Source of the DNA: an uncultured bacterium
GTDB taxonomy: Bacteria > Acidobacteriota > Thermoanaerobaculia > Multivoradales > JAHEKO01
NCBI GenBank assembly: GCA_938016625.1
Contig: CALILB010000294.1
Location: 1-6,965, forward strand
Direction: 5' to 3'
DNA: 6,965 bases
The notes under the pieces are model-generated. The model had not been told where the DNA came from. It was given only the letters and a program-made list of their open reading frames with translations, and ran no database searches. The position numbers and the translations under genes are program-made. Positions 3,939 to 6,965 of the stretch are shown piece after piece; within the stretch, counting starts at the first letter, position 1, and each line of letters begins with the position of its first letter.

Positions 3939-6866
3939 ATGAAGAGTTTCCGCCGGTTCTTCCTGTTGGCCTTTGGCCTCTCCCTGCTACCGTCACCGGC
4001 GGACGCCCAGGCACCCCCCTGTCGTCCCTGTGGCGGGATCAAGGTCGAAGATCCCGGGTCCCTGATCCCGGAGCTCGCCGCTGAGCCTCGCCTGGATGAA
4101 GAGGCGCGCTTCTATGTCGCCTGGGACGTGGCGCTCGACGGGTCCGCGCCCCTCGACGTCGCCACCGAGGTGGCCGCCACCGGCGCCACTCCCTGGCTAC
4201 GCCTCGTCTTCGAGACACCCTCGCCTCTGACCGACAATCTGGAGCAGCTGGAGAGCGAGCTCGAGGCGGTGGCCCGCCTCGCCGCCGGTGGCGGCGAGAA
4301 TCCACATTTTCAGGTGGTCTGGCGACCCGATGCCGAGTTGCCCGACATCGAGCGGATCCGCGAGTACGCCTTTCTCTTGAAGAGAGCGACGGTCGCGGTA
4401 GGAGGCGCCGCTCCAGAGGCCCGCGTCATCAGCCAACCGCTCCCCCCCGAAGTCGAGTTGCTGCGTGCCTTCTATGACGAGGAGACTGCCGCCTATCTCG
4501 ATGGCATCGCATTGCGCACCAAGGAAGCCGAGACCCTGGCTCCGGTGATCGATCTGCTGGCCGAGCTCGACCCCGGCAAGCCGATCGTCATCGACGCCCT
4601 CCCCTTCCCCGCTCTCGCCGCCGATGCGGTGGCGGCCGCGGCGGCTTTTGCCGTCGCCGGGGCGGATCTGACCCTCTTCGAGCACGACGGGAGCTCGGTC
4701 CCCGACCTCGGACCGCTCAAGCTGCTGGCGCGAGAGTTCCAGGGCGACCTCTCGTACGATGTCTTTTCCTCACCCACCGGCAACGTCGAGGCCTGGTCCT
4801 TTGTCCGCGGTGAAGACCTGGGGCTGCGGGTCATCGTCAAGAAGAGCCCGGACAGCGAGACGGCGAAACTTCTCTTCTCCGATGCCCAGCTCAAGAGCCC
4901 GGAGCGTATCGACCCGGTCACCGGGGAGGCAGTAGATCTCTTCGGGGCTCTGCCGGGCAAGAGGGGCCTGGAGCTCGAGCTACTCGATCCCGACGCCGTG
5001 ACCTTTCTTCGCTTTCAACGGCTGACCGCCTCCGAGCGCGAGGGCATCGAGGGTCTGGACGAACGGCTGACCGTCGTCTCCGAGCGACAGCTACCGGTCG
5101 AGGAGATCCTCCGCCGCCTGCAGGCCTTCGAGGATGCTCAACAACGCCGTCTTCACACCTACCGAGCACTCAATACCACCCATCTGCGCTTCCAGTTTGC
5201 CACCGAAGGTCTGGAGGTGACCTTCGAGGGGCCGATCTTCTTCCGCCAGGGGGAGGGCTTCGACTGGGCATGGGAGAAGGCGCTCATCAGCGGCCTCAAA
5301 TGGAGGAGCAAGAAACTGCCAAAGCTGCCGCTGATCCAGCCCGAAAGAGCGGCCAGCCTACCGTTGGAGATTCTGTTCACGAATCAGTACTTCTACCGAC
5401 TGCGGGGTACCGCCACCGTGGATGGCCGCGACTGCTGGGTGGTCGACTTTCGACCCAGGGTAGCGGACTCGGAGGATAACCTCTTCCGCGGCACCGTCTG
5501 GATCGATCGGCAGCACTTCTTCCGGGTGCGCTCGCGCGCGGTCCAACAGGGTCTCGAGGGCGAGGTCATCTCCAACGAGGAGACCCTCTACTACTCGTCG
5601 GTGGACGCGGCGGGCAACCTCACCGCCTGGGATCCACAGGGATTCTGGGTCCCCATGCGAGGTGTCAGCCAGCAGATCTGGTCGATCTTCAACACCGCCT
5701 TGGTAGTCGAAAGAGATACCCTTTTGAGCCAGATCGCCATCAACGATCCCGAGTTCGAGGACCGCCGCCAGGAGGTTCTGGCTTCGGAAACCACCATGGT
5801 CCGGGACACCCCGGCGGGCCTCCGATATTTGACCAAGGACAAGGACACCGGCCAGCGTGTGGTGGAGGAAAAATTCGACTCCGGCCGGCTGTTCCTCCTG
5901 GGAGGGGTCTTCTACGACCAATCGTTCGACTATCCCCTGCCGCTCGTGGGGGTCGACTATTTCGACCTCGATTTCAAGGAGACGGGCAGCCAGGTCAATG
6001 TCTTCTTCGGTGGTGTGATCCTGAACGCCAATTGGGCCGACCCCGAGCTTTTCGGCTCCCGCTTCGACGCCGGCGCCGACGTCTTCCTACTGGCGATTGC
6101 CGGTACCGACACCCTGTTCAGAGACGGCGTGGAGATCCCGGAGGAGGATGTCGAGATCCGCCCGGCGGAGATCGACTTCACGATCGGCCACCCGCTGGGC
6201 AGCTTTACAAAGGTCAACCTGACCTATCGTCTGGGCTACACCAGCTTTGGAAGAGCCGACGACACCGCCGAGGACTTCCTGCTGCCCGAGGACCACTTCA
6301 CGAGCTCTATCGAGCTCGCTCTGAAATACAGTCGTCTGGGTTACCGCTTCGACCTTCGGGGCGAGTATTCGGATCGCTCCCGGTGGGAGCCGTGGGGGCT
6401 GCCCGGCAACCCGGACTACGATCCCGAGCAGAAGGACTTCGTCAGGTGGGGTGCCTCCTTTGCCAAGACCTTCCACCTGCGCAAATTCCGCAAGATCGGT
6501 ATCCAGCTCGAGTATGTGGGCGGCAAAGATCTCGACCGCTTCAGCAAATACGAGTTCGGCTACTTCAGCGACATACGGGTCCACGGCTATCAGTCCAACA
6601 AGGTGCGAGCCGATGAGGCCGCGGCGTTCCACGCCAGCTATGGTTTCGAGATGGGTGAGGTCTTTCGCCTACAGCTGCTCGGCGACGCCGCCTGGGCGAC
6701 CGATGAAACGGCGGGCTTCGATCGGGAGTTTCTAGGCGGTGTGGGTGTAGCCGGCAACCTCGTCGGACCCTGGAGGACCCTGGTGAGGCTCGACCTTGGA
6801 GTCGCGTTGGCGGGACCGGATGATGGGTTTACCGCTTTCCTGGCCTTCCTCAAACTGTTCAAATAG
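3939..6866 (+). CDS. Large exported multidomain protein with predicted C-terminal outer-membrane beta-barrel
   Basis: I do not recognise a named gene. The 975-residue product starts with a signal peptide (about 1-23, cut after ADA) followed by a CxxC pair (Cys28, Cys31). Residues 55-250 alternate strand-like and helix-like segments (RFYVAWDVAL, TPWLRLVFE, HFQVVWRP, PIVIDALPFP, ADLTLFE), suggesting a TIM-barrel of glycosidase-like style; Glu248 ends the last strand, but no partner NE motif is visible. Residues 270-362 look like an all-beta domain. Residues 385-620 resemble LolA/LppX-type lipoprotein-sorting folds (EEILRRLQAFEDAQ, then YRLRGTATVDG and FRGTVWIDRQHFFRV). From about 645 the chain has alternating amphipathic strands with turns, VHGY (881-884) resembling the VRGF/Y loop of Omp85 barrels, and ends in FLAFLKLFK, one residue past a Phe. 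Predicted location is the outer membrane with periplasmic N-terminal domains. No clear Shine-Dalgarno precedes the ATG. Domain calls are by eye; the barrel is the firmest part, the TIM-barrel less sure. Confidence 0.75.
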   Translation: MKSFRRFFLLAFGLSLLPSPADAQAPPCRPCGGIKVEDPGSLIPELAAEPRLDEEARFYVAWDVALDGSAPLDVATEVAATGATPWLRLVFETPSPLTDNLEQLESELEAVARLAAGGGENPHFQVVWRPDAELPDIERIREYAFLLKRATVAVGGAAPEARVISQPLPPEVELLRAFYDEETAAYLDGIALRTKEAETLAPVIDLLAELDPGKPIVIDALPFPALAADAVAAAAAFAVAGADLTLFEHDGSSVPDLGPLKLLAREFQGDLSYDVFSSPTGNVEAWSFVRGEDLGLRVIVKKSPDSETAKLLFSDAQLKSPERIDPVTGEAVDLFGALPGKRGLELELLDPDAVTFLRFQRLTASEREGIEGLDERLTVVSERQLPVEEILRRLQAFEDAQQRRLHTYRALNTTHLRFQFATEGLEVTFEGPIFFRQGEGFDWAWEKALISGLKWRSKKLPKLPLIQPERAASLPLEILFTNQYFYRLRGTATVDGRDCWVVDFRPRVADSEDNLFRGTVWIDRQHFFRVRSRAVQQGLEGEVISNEETLYYSSVDAAGNLTAWDPQGFWVPMRGVSQQIWSIFNTALVVERDTLLSQIAINDPEFEDRRQEVLASETTMVRDTPAGLRYLTKDKDTGQRVVEEKFDSGRLFLLGGVFYDQSFDYPLPLVGVDYFDLDFKETGSQVNVFFGGVILNANWADPELFGSRFDAGADVFLLAIAGTDTLFRDGVEIPEEDVEIRPAEIDFTIGHPLGSFTKVNLTYRLGYTSFGRADDTAEDFLLPEDHFTSSIELALKYSRLGYRFDLRGEYSDRSRWEPWGLPGNPDYDPEQKDFVRWGASFAKTFHLRKFRKIGIQLEYVGGKDLDRFSKYEFGYFSDIRVHGYQSNKVRADEAAAFHASYGFEMGEVFRLQLLGDAAWATDETAGFDREFLGGVGVAGNLVGPWRTLVRLDLGVALAGPDDGFTAFLAFLKLFK

Positions 6867-6875
6867 AGATCCAGG

Positions 6876-6965
6876 ATGCCGAGCCAAGACGATTTCCCCG
6901 ACGGGGAGCCCGTCGAGCTCCCCATCACCGACGTGCTGGACCTCCACAGCTTTCCTCCCCGTGAG
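6876..6965 (+). CDS. Small Smr-domain protein, N-terminal 30 codons (3' end cut by window edge)
   Basis: The ATG at 6876 lies 9 bases after the stop of the preceding gene, with an AGAGA run at 6865-6869 as a possible ribosome-binding site. The 30 codons fill the window exactly to its end and read MPSQDDFPDG, then EPVELPITDVLDLHSFPPRE. The stretch PVELPITDVLDLHSFPPRE matches the start of a widespread small stand-alone Smr protein, whose usual form is P(V/I)ELPIDGVLDLHxFxPREV. LDLH is the Smr signature, shared with the C-terminus of MutS2, and in related domains supports nuclease or RNA/DNA-binding activity. Its role here is unknown, and only the beginning is visible, so the family call rests on about 20 residues. 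Tight spacing suggests co-transcription with the gene upstream. Confidence 0.75.
   Translation, partial: MPSQDDFPDGEPVELPITDVLDLHSFPPRE

Noticed and set aside
5358..5921. 187-codon minus-strand frame within the large exported protein
   Set aside because: It is antisense to a continuous gene, with no ribosome-binding site or recognisable domain.
1..6965. CRISPR array, insertion sequence, tRNA or rRNA gene
   Set aside because: I saw no regularly spaced repeats, transposase-like frame or tRNA/rRNA motif; coding genes fill almost all of the window.

Overview
The window is GC-rich and looks like chromosomal DNA from a Gram-negative (diderm) bacterium. It encodes a peptidoglycan enzyme and a very large exported protein that ends in what looks like an outer-membrane beta-barrel. 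The RecA sequence style, the TTG start and the family mix would fit Acidobacteriota (for example Thermoanaerobaculia-like lineages). That placement is an inference from memory of protein style, not a computed result.

Layout: the minus strand from 742 to the left edge holds the N-terminal 247 codons of murB (UDP-N-acetylenolpyruvoylglucosamine reductase), whose C-terminus lies outside the window. A 185-base divergent intergenic region (743-927) follows. It is unusually dense in dyad symmetry: four separate inverted repeats, a possible -10 element, and a 9-bp hairpin just upstream of the recA ribosome-binding site that encloses an out-of-frame ATG with its own Shine-Dalgarno sequence. On the plus strand come recA (928-1971), an NhaC-family Na+/H+ antiporter with an extra N-terminal exported domain (1991-3916), a 975-residue multidomain exported/outer-membrane protein (3939-6866) and the first 30 codons of a small Smr-domain protein (6876 to the right edge).

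The four plus-strand genes are separated by only 19, 22 and 9 bases, with no terminator-like hairpin between them, so they could form one transcription unit started at the recA promoter. Their functions (recombination and SOS induction, ion homeostasis, envelope protein, Smr domain) do not form an obvious pathway. The arrangement may be only compact genome layout.

The least ordinary items are the 975-aa protein (apparent TIM-barrel-like, beta-sandwich, LolA/LppX-like and Omp85-like barrel parts in one chain), the signal peptide plus Ig-like domain fused to the antiporter, and the structured recA leader. I see no mobile element, CRISPR array, tRNA or rRNA gene.
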